From positions 1 to 26,607 of the forward strand of contig LDAQ01000134.1 of the NCBI GenBank assembly GCA_001028025.1: a DNA stretch of 26,607 nucleotides, written 5' to 3'. The first letter of the stretch is position 1. Every line of letters starts with the position of its first letter. The position numbers and the translations under genes were made by a program. The stretch comes from Faecalicatena fissicatena. Lineage in GTDB: Bacteria; Bacillota; Clostridia; Lachnospirales; Lachnospiraceae. The notes under the pieces are model-generated. The model ran no database searches. It saw only the letters and a list, made by a program, of their open reading frames with translations, and had not been told where the DNA came from. Shown piece after piece: positions 1 to 8,250 of the stretch.

Positions 1-34
1 GGGGTCAGACCCTTCTGCAGAAGGGTCTGACCCC
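1..34. repeat. Perfect 34-bp palindrome
   Basis: The first 34 bases are a perfect inverted repeat with 17-base arms (GGGGTCAGACCCTTCTG and its complement) meeting at a central CTGCAG. No run of T follows, so it is a poor intrinsic terminator for a gene to the left. GGGTCAGACCC-type palindromes resemble REP-like elements mobilised by RAYT transposases, but no such transposase lies in the window, so that link is inference. The element may continue to the left of the window. Confidence 0.75.
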
Positions 35-101
35 CTTGCCCCCTCATTTTCAGAATTGTTTCAAAATAACTGAATAAACAGCAAGGAGGTACGTGACATT
101 T

Positions 102-1709
102 ATGGAAATTGCTATGATTATGTGTGCAATTGTAATTGCAGTGTGCATTATTACTAACAGGTTCACGAACCGGTATGGGATTCCTACTGTTTTAATATTT
201 ATGGCGGTTGGTATGCTCTTCGGAAGTGAAGGGATTGTAAAAATTCCGTTTGATGATTTTGAGCAGGCGGAAAAAATCTGTTCAACAGCATTGATTTTTA
301 TTATGTTTTATGGTGGGTTTGGAACGAACTTCCAGACTGCAAAACCGATTTTACCAAAAGCAGTAAGCCTGGCAACGGTCGGTGTCGTGCTGACCGCAGG
401 GCTAACCGGGATTTTCTGCCATCTGGTGCTGGGAATGAGCCTCAAGGAGGGGCTTTTGATGGGGGCAGTTGTGGGCTCTACAGATGCGGCCTCCGTTTTT
501 TCGATTCTGCGCTCGAAAGCACTGGCTCTGAAGGACGGGACGGCATCTCTGCTGGAGGTGGAAAGCGGCAGTAATGATCCGTTTTCCTATATGATGACAA
601 TGATTGTCCTGAGTTGGATGGGTGGGGGAGAAAGTAATATTTTTCTTCTGCTTCTGAAACAGCTTGGATTCGGCATTGCGTTCGGTGTTGGAATCGGATA
701 TCTGGCAGTTCTGGTTTTGGAAAAGATAGAGTTTGAAATTGAAGGTATAGATACAATATTAATGATTTCATTGGTGCTTTTTGCCTATGCAGGGCCTGTT
801 CTGATTGGCGGAAATGGCTATCTAAGCGTATACCTGCTGGGAATTATTGTCGGAAACAAGAAATTTAAAAACAAAATATCCATGATTCATTTCTTTGATG
901 GTGTAAACCACCTTGCACAGATACTGATTTTCTTTCTTCTGGGACTTCTCGTATTCCCGTCCAGTCTGGTGCCGATCATGGGGAAAGCATTCCTGATCTT
1001 TGTTGGTCTTACCTTTATAGCCAGGCCGCTGACGGTTGCACTTTTGCTGACACCGCAGAAGTCATCCTGGAGGCAGCAGCTGCTGGTATCGTTTTCGGGA
1101 TTGCGGGGAGCAGCCTCTATTGTGTTTGCAATTATGGTTACGATTAGTCCTGTTTATACAAAAGATTATGTATTTAACGTAGTTTTCTGCATCGCGTTGA
1201 TGTCCGCTGCTTTCCAGGGTATGCTTCTGCCCTATGCGGCAAAACGGCTGGATATGGTGGATGACAGCCAGAATGTTTTGAAGACATTCAGTGATTATCA
1301 GGATGAACAGGAAATGCAGCTTATCCAGGTCGCTTTGAAGGAAGGCCATAAATATATTGGAAAAAGAATTGCTGATCTGCATTTGGGTGATGTCCTGGCG
1401 GTTATTATCGAAAGAGGAGATGAAGTGATTATTCCACGCGGGGAAGTAGTACTGCAGAAGGGTGATGTTCTGGTATTGAGCGGAGAGACTTATCAGGGGG
1501 AAGCGGACACAGTTTTGGACGAAACGACTATCCAGGAGGAAAATGCTTGGATAGGAAAGGCTGTGCAGGAAATTCCTGACTTTGAAAAAAGCCTGATTGT
1601 CCTCATCAAGCGGGAAGACGGCTCTACCGTCATACCAAAAGGAAATACTATAATCCGCACAGGAGATACACTGGTTATGAGTTTGGGAAAAAAGGAAGCG
1701 GTGCAATAA
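102..1709 (+). CDS. K+/H+ antiporter, CPA1 family (CvrA/NhaP2-like), two TrkA-C domains
   Basis: This inner-membrane cation/proton antiporter probably exchanges K+ (or Na+) for protons. Roughly residues 1-385 are hydrophobic with about 12 membrane segments and carry the family motifs TDAASVFSIL and ESGSNDPFSYM, with the Asp residues expected in the ion path. The soluble tail holds two TrkA-C (RCK_C) modules, around residues 405-465 and 480-535, each with the PRGxxxLxxGDxLxL pattern typical of ligand-gated K+ transport control. I choose ATG 102 over GTG 93, because the AAGGAGG at 83-89 is only 3 bases from the GTG but 12 from the ATG. The gene stands alone, with a hairpin terminator behind it. 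Family assignment is firm; the ion is inferred. Confidence 0.9.
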   Translation: MEIAMIMCAIVIAVCIITNRFTNRYGIPTVLIFMAVGMLFGSEGIVKIPFDDFEQAEKICSTALIFIMFYGGFGTNFQTAKPILPKAVSLATVGVVLTAGLTGIFCHLVLGMSLKEGLLMGAVVGSTDAASVFSILRSKALALKDGTASLLEVESGSNDPFSYMMTMIVLSWMGGGESNIFLLLLKQLGFGIAFGVGIGYLAVLVLEKIEFEIEGIDTILMISLVLFAYAGPVLIGGNGYLSVYLLGIIVGNKKFKNKISMIHFFDGVNHLAQILIFFLLGLLVFPSSLVPIMGKAFLIFVGLTFIARPLTVALLLTPQKSSWRQQLLVSFSGLRGAASIVFAIMVTISPVYTKDYVFNVVFCIALMSAAFQGMLLPYAAKRLDMVDDSQNVLKTFSDYQDEQEMQLIQVALKEGHKYIGKRIADLHLGDVLAVIIERGDEVIIPRGEVVLQKGDVLVLSGETYQGEADTVLDETTIQEENAWIGKAVQEIPDFEKSLIVLIKREDGSTVIPKGNTIIRTGDTLVMSLGKKEAVQ

Positions 1710-1737
1710 GAGATATACATGGAAATATGTCCGGAAG

Positions 1738-1771
1738 GCGGCCACTGAGTTAAAATCAGAGGCTGCTTTTT
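1738..1771 (+). terminator. Rho-independent terminator after the antiporter gene
   Basis: GCGGCCACTGA (1738-1748) pairs with TCAGAGGCTGC (1756-1766), with two imperfect positions. A short A-rich loop separates the arms and five Ts follow. It sits 28 bases after the antiporter stop codon. Confidence 0.75.
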
Positions 1772-1815
1772 ACATTATTTTACATTTCTCTTACAAAATC
1801 TTGAACTCCATTTGA

Positions 1816-1844
1816 TTGTCTTTTAAAAATCAGGCTGTTATAAT
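1816..1844 (+). promoter_or_regulatory. Sigma-A-type promoter of phnWX
   Basis: TTGTCT (1816-1821), a 17-bp spacer and a perfect TATAAT (1839-1844) lie about 45 bases before the phnW start. An in-frame upstream start codon for phnW would fall inside this -35 box, which supports the downstream ATG at 1891. Confidence 0.7.
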
Positions 1845-1890
1845 TTCTCACAGACAAAGCAAAGATGCATTGATTGAGAGGAGATTTAAG

Positions 1891-2991
1891 ATGAAGAATT
1901 ATAAATTGCTGACCCCGGGTCCGCTGACAACTACAGATAGTGTGAAAAAAGAAATGATGTTCGATCATTGTACATGGGATGATGATTACAAATCAATCAC
2001 ACTGGATATACGAAAGAAGCTTCTGAACATGGCCCATGTTTCTGAGGAAGAGTACACAGTCGTACTGATGCAGGGAAGCGGAACTTTTGGGGTAGAATCA
2101 GTTCTGACCAGTGTGATTGGAAATGATGAAAAACTTTTAATTGTGGCAAATGGTGCTTATGGCGAAAGAATGGTGGATATCGCGGAACACGCAGGAATTT
2201 TCCACATCGTTTATAACGAAGTTTACTATAAAGTACCCGATGCCCAGAGGATTGCGGATATCCTGGACAAAGATCCTGGGATTACTCACGTATCCATGGT
2301 TCACAGTGAGACAACCTCTGGAATTCTGAATGATATAGAGTCAGTGGCAAAGGTTGTAAGAGCGAGAAACCGTACAATGATAGTGGATGCGATGAGCAGT
2401 TTTGGAGGAGTAGATATCCCCGTTGAAGAGTGGGGAATCGACTTTATTATCAGCAGTGCAAACAAATGTATTCAGGGAGTACCAGGATTCTCATTTATCA
2501 TTGCAAACAGAGAAAAACTCATTGCAAGCAAAGGCAAAGCAAGAAGCCTTTCATTGGATTTATACGATCAGTGGGAGACAATGAACAAAGACGGAAAGTG
2601 GCGCTTTACATCTCCAACGCATGTGGTACTGGCATTTTCACAGGCATTGAAGGAGATGGAGGAAGAAGGCGGCATTCCGGCAAGAAGCAGACGTTACGTT
2701 GAAAACAATAAACTTTTGATTGAGAAAATGGCGGAACTTGGAATTCGTCCGTATATTGATGCAGAACACCAGGGCCCAATTATCACAACCTTTTATTATC
2801 CGGAGAACCACAAGTTTTCCTTTACAGAAATGTATACATATATCAAAGACCGCGGCTATGCAATTTATCCGGGAAAGGTGACAGAAGCAGACACATTCCG
2901 CATCGGCAATATCGGTGAGATATACAAAGAAGACATTCTGAGACTAATGGAGATAATTACAGATTTTTTAAAGGAGAACAGTCATGAGTAA
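1891..2991 (+). CDS. phnW: 2-aminoethylphosphonate--pyruvate transaminase
   Basis: PhnW is a cytoplasmic PLP enzyme of aminotransferase class V. It moves the amino group of 2-aminoethylphosphonate to pyruvate, giving phosphonoacetaldehyde and alanine. The product is 366 residues, the usual size. It begins with the family signature LLTPGPLTTTDSVK. The motif IVDAMSSFGG holds the PLP-ring Asp (D166), and SSANKCIQGVPGFSF holds the Schiff-base lysine K192. ATG 1891 is preceded by GAGAGGAG at a good distance. The reading frame overlaps phnX by 8 bases, so the two are translationally coupled and together release phosphate from aminoethylphosphonate. No phosphonate transporter or regulator gene is adjacent. 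Confidence 0.96.
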   Translation: MKNYKLLTPGPLTTTDSVKKEMMFDHCTWDDDYKSITLDIRKKLLNMAHVSEEEYTVVLMQGSGTFGVESVLTSVIGNDEKLLIVANGAYGERMVDIAEHAGIFHIVYNEVYYKVPDAQRIADILDKDPGITHVSMVHSETTSGILNDIESVAKVVRARNRTMIVDAMSSFGGVDIPVEEWGIDFIISSANKCIQGVPGFSFIIANREKLIASKGKARSLSLDLYDQWETMNKDGKWRFTSPTHVVLAFSQALKEMEEEGGIPARSRRYVENNKLLIEKMAELGIRPYIDAEHQGPIITTFYYPENHKFSFTEMYTYIKDRGYAIYPGKVTEADTFRIGNIGEIYKEDILRLMEIITDFLKENSHE

Positions 2992-3757
2992 ACAAATAGA
3001 GGCAGTAATATTTGATTGGGCAGGAACAACAGTAGACTACGGATGCTTTGCACCGGTAAAAGCATTTGCCGAGGTTTTCAGGCAGGCGGGAATCGAGCCG
3101 ACCATGGACGAAGTAAGAGCGCCCATGGGAATGCTGAAAAGGGATCATATCCGTACAATGCTGGAGATGCCGAGAATCCGCGGACAATGGGAAGAAAAAT
3201 ATGGAAAAGAGCCAGAGGAGGGTGACATCGATCAATTATACCAGTCCTTCGAAGACAGATTACTGGGAATACTGGATGAATTTGCCGATCCCAAGCCATA
3301 CGTCCTGGAGACAGCAGCGGCCCTCCGGGAAATGGAAATCAAAATAGGTTCAACAACCGGTTATACAGATGAAATGATGCAGATCGTAGTCCCCAAAGCC
3401 AAAGAAGCAGGATACGCCCCCGACGCATGGTTCAGCCCTAATTCCGTGGGAAATGCAGGCCGCCCATACCCGTACATGATCTTTAAAAACATGGAAGTCC
3501 TCAAAGTAAAATCAATCCATAATGTCATCAAAGTAGGCGACACCATATCAGACATCAAAGAAGGCAAAAATGCCGGCGTATATACAGTAGGAGTCATAGA
3601 AGGCAGTTCAGAAATGGGATTAACAGAAGCAGAGTATAATACACTGACGGATGCCGAGAAAAAAGAAAAAACAGAGTCAGTAAGCACCAGATTCATGGAT
3701 GCCGGCGCAGACGCAGTAATCCTGAACATAAAAGAACTCCTGAGCCTTATCAAGTAG
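2984..3757 (+). CDS. phnX: Phosphonoacetaldehyde hydrolase (phosphonatase)
   Basis: PhnX is a HAD-superfamily enzyme that cleaves the C-P bond of phosphonoacetaldehyde to acetaldehyde and phosphate, the step after PhnW. The 257-residue product has the nucleophile motif FDWAGTT (Asp11; Ala at +2 is typical of phosphonatases) and GMLKRDHIR, where K52 matches the Schiff-base lysine of the family. It also has TTGYTDEMM for phosphate contacts and VIKVGDTISDIKEGKNAG, with the Mg-binding acidic residues. The ATG lies inside the end of phnW. The 3' half is noticeably rich in C and in ATA/CCC/GCC codons compared with its neighbours, and that composition runs on into the following intergenic stretch. 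Confidence 0.96.
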   Translation: MSKQIEAVIFDWAGTTVDYGCFAPVKAFAEVFRQAGIEPTMDEVRAPMGMLKRDHIRTMLEMPRIRGQWEEKYGKEPEEGDIDQLYQSFEDRLLGILDEFADPKPYVLETAAALREMEIKIGSTTGYTDEMMQIVVPKAKEAGYAPDAWFSPNSVGNAGRPYPYMIFKNMEVLKVKSIHNVIKVGDTISDIKEGKNAGVYTVGVIEGSSEMGLTEAEYNTLTDAEKKEKTESVSTRFMDAGADAVILNIKELLSLIK

Positions 3758-4038
3758 CACCGTTTGATAAGAAAAAGTTTGAGTTGGTATTTAAAGAATG
3801 TTACTCAGAACCGAGTCAGGTCCCTTTGTAGATACGGAACCATATAACCGCCAACAGATTCGTTCCTTAATCAAACCGGAGAAACGCAATCCTGCATAGC
3901 CAGCCCAATCCGCTGCCCCCGCTGGAAAATCCCCCACCCCTACTTTCCCGGAGGCATCCCGCGCCGCATTTTAGACAGGCGACCCTCCTCATCACCCCCT
4001 AAAACATTCCTCCCAATTTGTGGAAGGAAATAAAAAAG
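3758..4038. other. C-rich intergenic stretch, possible dispersed repeat
   Basis: About 280 bases between phnX and the next promoter hold no convincing gene. The plus strand is strongly C-rich with runs such as CCCCC and CCCCACCCC (roughly 3910-4010). On the minus strand one frame stays open for roughly 50-60 codons, ending near 3800, but it lacks a convincing start, ribosome site or recognisable domain. Its composition differs from both sides. I suspect a dispersed non-coding repeat or a decayed fragment, and cannot decide without searching the genome. Confidence 0.35.
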
Positions 4039-4067
4039 TTGACAGAATGCATTTTTTATATTAGAAT
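4039..4067 (+). promoter_or_regulatory. Strong sigma-A-type promoter of the cell wall hydrolase
   Basis: A perfect TTGACA (4039-4044), a 17-bp spacer and TAGAAT (4062-4067) form a near-consensus promoter. The predicted leader is about 110 bases long and AT-rich, with no obvious riboswitch. Confidence 0.8.
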
Positions 4068-4183
4068 AACTTTTGTAACAAATTTGTAATATCTGTAATA
4101 ACTTCGAAATCATAAGCATATATTTTATTACAAGCTTATTAAGAAAACGTAAAGATATTGCAATAAATCAGGAGGGCAAGTAT

Positions 4184-4900
4184 ATGTTTCAGGGTAAAAA
4201 ATTTATAACGGTATTGTCTGCAGTGACAGTATGTATGACATTCACGGCTGGCTTTACTACACAGGCGGCATCACAGATGCCTGTGGCAGTTACAATTGAT
4301 ACATCAGATAAAATGGGGGAAGACACATTACTGTTAGATACCGTAAAAAGTATACCGGTAGAGCAGACAGCAGAGATAAAGAAAGCAGCAAAGGAAGCCA
4401 AAGCTGCTTACGATGAGGAACAGAAAAAGATAGCTGAGGAGAAGAAGCGGAAAGAGGAAGAAGCAAGGCTGGCCGCGGAAGAGGCACAGCGTGCTGCGGA
4501 AGCCGAGGCACAGGCAGCAGCAGAAGCCGAGGCAGCTGCGGTGTCAGCATCTCCTGCACAGCAGGTGGCAGCAGGAGACCAGGAATTGCTGGCAGCGATT
4601 ATTTTCTGTGAAGCAGGAAACCAGCCATATGACGGACAGGTTGCCGTTGGGGCCGTTATCATGAACCGAGTGCGAAGCGGGGTATATCCGAACAGCGTAT
4701 CAGAAGTCATTTACCAGTCAGGGCAGTTTGGCCCGGCCATGACAGGCTGGCTGGACAGCGTGCTGGCAAGCGGCGGATATACAGATACTGCAATGCAGGC
4801 GGCCGCGGATGCAATCGCGGGTTCTAATCCAATCGGGGACTGCCTTTACTTCGGAAACGGAGATTATGGAATCCAGATTGGGGATCATTTTTTCCATTAA
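4184..4900 (+). CDS. Secreted cell wall hydrolase, SleB/CwlJ family (Hydrolase_2)
   Basis: This is an exported peptidoglycan hydrolase of 238 residues. Residues 1-30 form a signal peptide: basic GKK, a hydrophobic core, then TTQAAS as a likely cleavage region. Residues about 62-120 are an Ala/Glu/Lys-rich coiled coil that would hold the enzyme away from the wall. Residues about 128-238 match the SleB/CwlJ-type Hydrolase_2 domain, with FCEAGNQPYDGQVAVGAVIMNRV containing the family's conserved glutamate, followed by VYPNSVSEVIYQSGQFGP. The domain is shared by spore-cortex lytic enzymes and vegetative hydrolases, so a sporulation role is possible but unproven; the promoter looks like sigma-A. 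AGGAGGG precedes ATG 4184. It is a single-gene unit. Confidence 0.88.
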   Translation: MFQGKKFITVLSAVTVCMTFTAGFTTQAASQMPVAVTIDTSDKMGEDTLLLDTVKSIPVEQTAEIKKAAKEAKAAYDEEQKKIAEEKKRKEEEARLAAEEAQRAAEAEAQAAAEAEAAAVSASPAQQVAAGDQELLAAIIFCEAGNQPYDGQVAVGAVIMNRVRSGVYPNSVSEVIYQSGQFGPAMTGWLDSVLASGGYTDTAMQAAADAIAGSNPIGDCLYFGNGDYGIQIGDHFFH

Positions 4901-4947
4901 TAAAAGAAAAAGTTTGTATCTAATTAAATAGATCTTTCAAAAAAGAG

Positions 4948-4990
4948 AAGTGCTGCAGGATGGTTAAAATCCATTCTGCAGCACTTTTTA
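4948..4990. terminator. Bidirectional terminator between the hydrolase and topB
   Basis: AAGTGCTGCAGGATGG (4948-4963) pairs almost perfectly with CCATTCTGCAGCACTT (4971-4986). Ts follow on the plus strand, and the minus strand has a matching T-rich tail. The genes converge here, so one hairpin can end both transcripts. Confidence 0.88.
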
Positions 4991-4998
4991 TTCATATG

Positions 4999-5024
4999 TA
5001 ACTGTTCAGAATCATGAACAGTTA
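4999..5024. repeat. Perfect 10-bp inverted repeat downstream of topB
   Basis: TAACTGTTCA (4999-5008) and TGAACAGTTA (5015-5024) are perfect arms around a 6-base loop, 13 bases past the topB stop codon. No T-run follows on either strand. It may be an mRNA 3'-end stabiliser or part of the adjacent terminator region. Confidence 0.6.
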
Positions 5025-5036
5025 AGTACACGTTTA

Positions 5037-7232
5037 CTACAATTTAATATCCAGCTTCGAAAAAGCGTCAGCGAATGCGTTATTTACCGGTTCCTTCACA
5101 TCCTGTGCCTGTTTTTTCAAATAGCTGTTCACATCTTTTTTACTGGCACCTTTGCCTTCTTTTGCTCTGCGGGCCTCAAAAGCGCTGAGTTTTTCCTTAT
5201 GGCCGCAGGAGCAGACAAACCGCTGTCCATCCCCTCTGCCAACCATCTCCATCTTCTTGTGGCAGACCGGACAGCGGGCATTGGTGCGGCGGGAAACGGT
5301 TTCCCGGTGACCGCAATCTCTGTCCTGGCATACCAGCATTTTCCCGTGTTTGCCGTTGACTTCCAGCATGTATTTTCCGCACTCCGGGCACTTGGTACGG
5401 GTCAGGTTATCATGTCGGAATTTTCCGTCTCCGGTTTTTATCTCCTGGATTAAAGTCTGAGTGTAACTTTCAATCTCATCCATAAAATGCCGATCCGTTT
5501 CTTTGCCCTTAGCAATCGCCTGGAGACGAAGTTCCCAGTCCGCCGTCAGTTCCGGGCTTTTAAGATCCTCGGGCACCAGTTCCAGCAGCTGTTTTCCCTT
5601 GGCAGTGATGTGGATCTCATTACCGCGCTTTTCCATCAGGAAGCTGTTGAAGAGTTTGTCGATGATATCGGCGCGGGTTGCAACGGTTCCGAGGCCTCCG
5701 GTTTCTCCGAGTGTTTTAATCAGAGTCTTGTCTTTACGCTGCATATACTTTACCGGATTTTCCATTGCGGCGATGAGTGTGCCTTCTGTAAAGTATGCGG
5801 GCGGTTTGGTCTTGCCCTCTGTAATATTCAGGCTGATCACAGACAGCTTCTGACCCTTGTGTACTTCTGGAAGATTTTGTTTGATAAAAGCCTCCTCCGC
5901 CTCATCTTCGTCTGTATCTTCATAACCGGCTTCATAGATCTCTTTCCAGCCGGCCTGTTTGATTACATTTCCTCTGGCAGTAAAAGTCTCCTGCGCGATT
6001 TTGCCTTTGAGGGAGGTTTCCTCATACTCACAAGCAGGGGACAATACTGCGAGAAAACGGCGTACGACCATATCGTAGATCTTGCGCTCCTCGTTCGTCA
6101 TGTGGTCAAGCTGCACGAACTGCTCAGTGGGAATAATCGCGTGGTGGTCTGAGACTTTGGCATTGTCCACAAAAGACTTATTGGCCTTTACCGGCTGCAT
6201 GGAAAGACGTCCGGCAGCCTTGCTGTAAGGACCGACCGCACATGCCCTGAGTCGTTCTTTCAGCGTTCCTGTCATATCAGAAGTGAGATGGCGGGAGTCG
6301 GTTCTGGGGTAGGTCAGTACTTTGTGGTTTTCGTACAGACGCTGCATGATATTCAGTGTCTCTTTTGCGGAGAATCCGAAACGCTGATTGGCTTCCCGCT
6401 GCAGCGTAGTCAGATCATAAAGGGCCGGAGAGAATGATTTCTTCTCCTTTTTTACAACCTCCGTAATCTCGAGTGCACCGCTGCATTGTTTATAGAGCTT
6501 TTGGATTTTCTCGTGGTCAAATGTCCTTGAAGAGCCGGACTGACTGTCACACCATACGAATGTAATTCCGCCTGCGGCGGCCTTCATGCCGTAGAAGGGC
6601 TGCGGCTTAAAACTGCGGATTTCTTCCTCACGCGCAGCAATCATTGCAAGTGTGGGTGTCTGTACACGACCACAGGAAAGCTGGGCGTTATACTTGCAGG
6701 TCAGCGCACGGGTGGCATTGATGCCCACCACCCAGTCAGAATGTGCCCTGGCAACTGCCGCTCTGTACAGGTTATAATAGGATTTTCCGGGTTTCAGGCT
6801 GGAAAAGCCTTCCCGGATGGCCTTGTCGGTCACAGAAGAAATCCAGAGACGCTGCAGGGGCTTTTTACTTCCTGTCTTGTCCAGAATCCAGCGGGCAACC
6901 AGCTCCCCTTCGCGTCCAGCGTCGGTTGCGATAATAATATCCGATACATCTTTGCGGTAAATCAGTTCTTTGACCGCATGATATTGTTTCCCGGTCTGCT
7001 TGATCACGACCAGCTTCCATTCTTTTGGGAGCATGGGGAGCGTATCCATATTCCAGGTTTTATACTGCTCACCATATTGTTCCGGATCGGCAAGGGTGAC
7101 AAGATGCCCCAGCGCCCAGGTAACGATGTATTCATTTCCTTCTATATAAGAGTTTGTCTTCTTCGTGCAGCGCAGGACTCTTGCGATGTCTCTGGCTACA
7201 GATGGTTTTTCAGCAATAACAAGATGTTTCAT
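5037..7232 (-). CDS. topB: DNA topoisomerase III (type IA)
   Basis: TopB is a type IA topoisomerase that relaxes and decatenates DNA through a single-strand break. The 731-residue product opens with a TOPRIM domain (VIAEKPSVARDIARVL with E8; ATDAGREGELVARW with D104 and E108). The core contains VLTYPRTDSRHL with the catalytic tyrosine Y308. The C-terminus carries two zinc-ribbon pairs, CPEC...CQDRDC and CPVC...CSC, around residues 620-690. AAAGGAGA sits just before the ATG. It lies 32 bases downstream of the YitT-family gene on the same strand and is probably co-transcribed with it. TopB paralogues are also found on plasmids and integrative elements, but nothing mobile is seen here, so this looks chromosomal. 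Confidence 0.96.
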   Translation of the reverse strand: MKHLVIAEKPSVARDIARVLRCTKKTNSYIEGNEYIVTWALGHLVTLADPEQYGEQYKTWNMDTLPMLPKEWKLVVIKQTGKQYHAVKELIYRKDVSDIIIATDAGREGELVARWILDKTGSKKPLQRLWISSVTDKAIREGFSSLKPGKSYYNLYRAAVARAHSDWVVGINATRALTCKYNAQLSCGRVQTPTLAMIAAREEEIRSFKPQPFYGMKAAAGGITFVWCDSQSGSSRTFDHEKIQKLYKQCSGALEITEVVKKEKKSFSPALYDLTTLQREANQRFGFSAKETLNIMQRLYENHKVLTYPRTDSRHLTSDMTGTLKERLRACAVGPYSKAAGRLSMQPVKANKSFVDNAKVSDHHAIIPTEQFVQLDHMTNEERKIYDMVVRRFLAVLSPACEYEETSLKGKIAQETFTARGNVIKQAGWKEIYEAGYEDTDEDEAEEAFIKQNLPEVHKGQKLSVISLNITEGKTKPPAYFTEGTLIAAMENPVKYMQRKDKTLIKTLGETGGLGTVATRADIIDKLFNSFLMEKRGNEIHITAKGKQLLELVPEDLKSPELTADWELRLQAIAKGKETDRHFMDEIESYTQTLIQEIKTGDGKFRHDNLTRTKCPECGKYMLEVNGKHGKMLVCQDRDCGHRETVSRRTNARCPVCHKKMEMVGRGDGQRFVCSCGHKEKLSAFEARRAKEGKGASKKDVNSYLKKQAQDVKEPVNNAFADAFSKLDIKL

Positions 7233-7264
7233 TAAAGTCTCCTTTGGGTTTGATCTTTTCGGTT

Positions 7265-8107
7265 TTAAATACTGTGAAATCCTTTTCCGATGATTTCACT
7301 TGTATTGGAAATCAGAATAAATGCTTCCGGCTGATTTTCCTTGATAAAGTTACGAAGCTTTACTGCCTGAGGGCGATTGAGGGCCGTGAAGACGATGTAC
7401 TTATCTCTGCCTGAAAAAGCGCCCTGTGCATGACAGACGGTGGCACTGCGGTGCAGTGTATTTACGATGAAATCACAGATGGGTTCCGGTACATCGCATA
7501 CGACATTAAAATACTTGGAAAGGTTAAAACTTTCAATAAAAGTGTCAATCATGAAGGAACGAATAGCCAGTCCGAGGAAAGAATACAGTCCTGTCTTGAC
7601 ATCAAACATGAAGCAGCCTGCTATGGTAATGGCGATATCAGTGGCAAGCAGTGCGCGTCCGATGTCAAAACTGGAATATTTTTTCAGTATCATGGCAATG
7701 ATATCTGTACCGCCGCTGGATGAACCGATGTTAAACAGCACAGCGGAACCGAGAGAGGGCAGTGCAATGGCGAAACAGAGCTCCAGCATAGGCTGGTCTG
7801 TCAGCGGATGTGACATCGGATATACACGCTCCAGAACGGAAAGCGTTACAGAAAGCAGGATGCTGCAATAGGCGGTCTTAGCCGTGAACTTACGGCCTAA
7901 CACAATAAAACCAATGACCAACAGTATCATATTCATGACAAAGGTAAAGTCACTGGCAGACATGAATCCGGTTTTGGCAATCAGGACCGCAAGGCCTGTG
8001 ATGCCGCCGAATGTGAAATTATTCGTGAACTTGAAAAAATAAGTACCGACAGCCATAATCAGTGTACTGACTGTTAATAAGAGAAAATGCTTCAGTTTTT
8101 CCTTCAT
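7265..8107 (-). CDS. YitT-family membrane protein (DUF161 plus C-terminal DUF2179)
   Basis: This is an inner-membrane protein of unknown transport role. About five hydrophobic segments span residues 8-190, including TFGGITGLAVLI and NIGSSSGGTDIIAMILKKYS, which are hallmarks of the YitT family. The soluble DUF2179-type tail (about residues 200-280) has GAFSGRDKYIVFTALNRPQ and ISNTSEIIGKGF. I prefer the internal ATG at 8107 (280 residues) to the one at 8131, because GGGGAG lies 7 bases before it, whereas the upstream ATG has no good ribosome site. Members are common in multiple copies in Firmicutes and their substrates are largely unknown. A good promoter precedes it on the minus strand and topB follows. 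Confidence 0.88.
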   Translation of the reverse strand: MKEKLKHFLLLTVSTLIMAVGTYFFKFTNNFTFGGITGLAVLIAKTGFMSASDFTFVMNMILLVIGFIVLGRKFTAKTAYCSILLSVTLSVLERVYPMSHPLTDQPMLELCFAIALPSLGSAVLFNIGSSSGGTDIIAMILKKYSSFDIGRALLATDIAITIAGCFMFDVKTGLYSFLGLAIRSFMIDTFIESFNLSKYFNVVCDVPEPICDFIVNTLHRSATVCHAQGAFSGRDKYIVFTALNRPQAVKLRNFIKENQPEAFILISNTSEIIGKGFHSI

Positions 8108-8166
8108 TTCTATGCTCCCCGTCATATACATAAATTTTGAATTTGAAAAGCTCTCACTCTAACCGA

Positions 8167-8195
8167 ATTGTAACGCCGTGAATATGAAAAGTCAA
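8167..8195 (-). promoter_or_regulatory. Sigma-A-type promoter for the YitT-family gene and topB
   Basis: Read on the minus strand, TTGACT (8195-8190), a 17-bp spacer and TACAAT (8172-8167) give a near-consensus promoter about 60 bases before the YitT-family start. It lies in the divergent gap shared with enolase; no equally good plus-strand promoter is visible there. Confidence 0.75.
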
Positions 8196-8250
8196 CGCAT
8201 TAAGACAAGATATTTGGAAATACTATGTTCCCATAAGGAGGAAGGAATAT

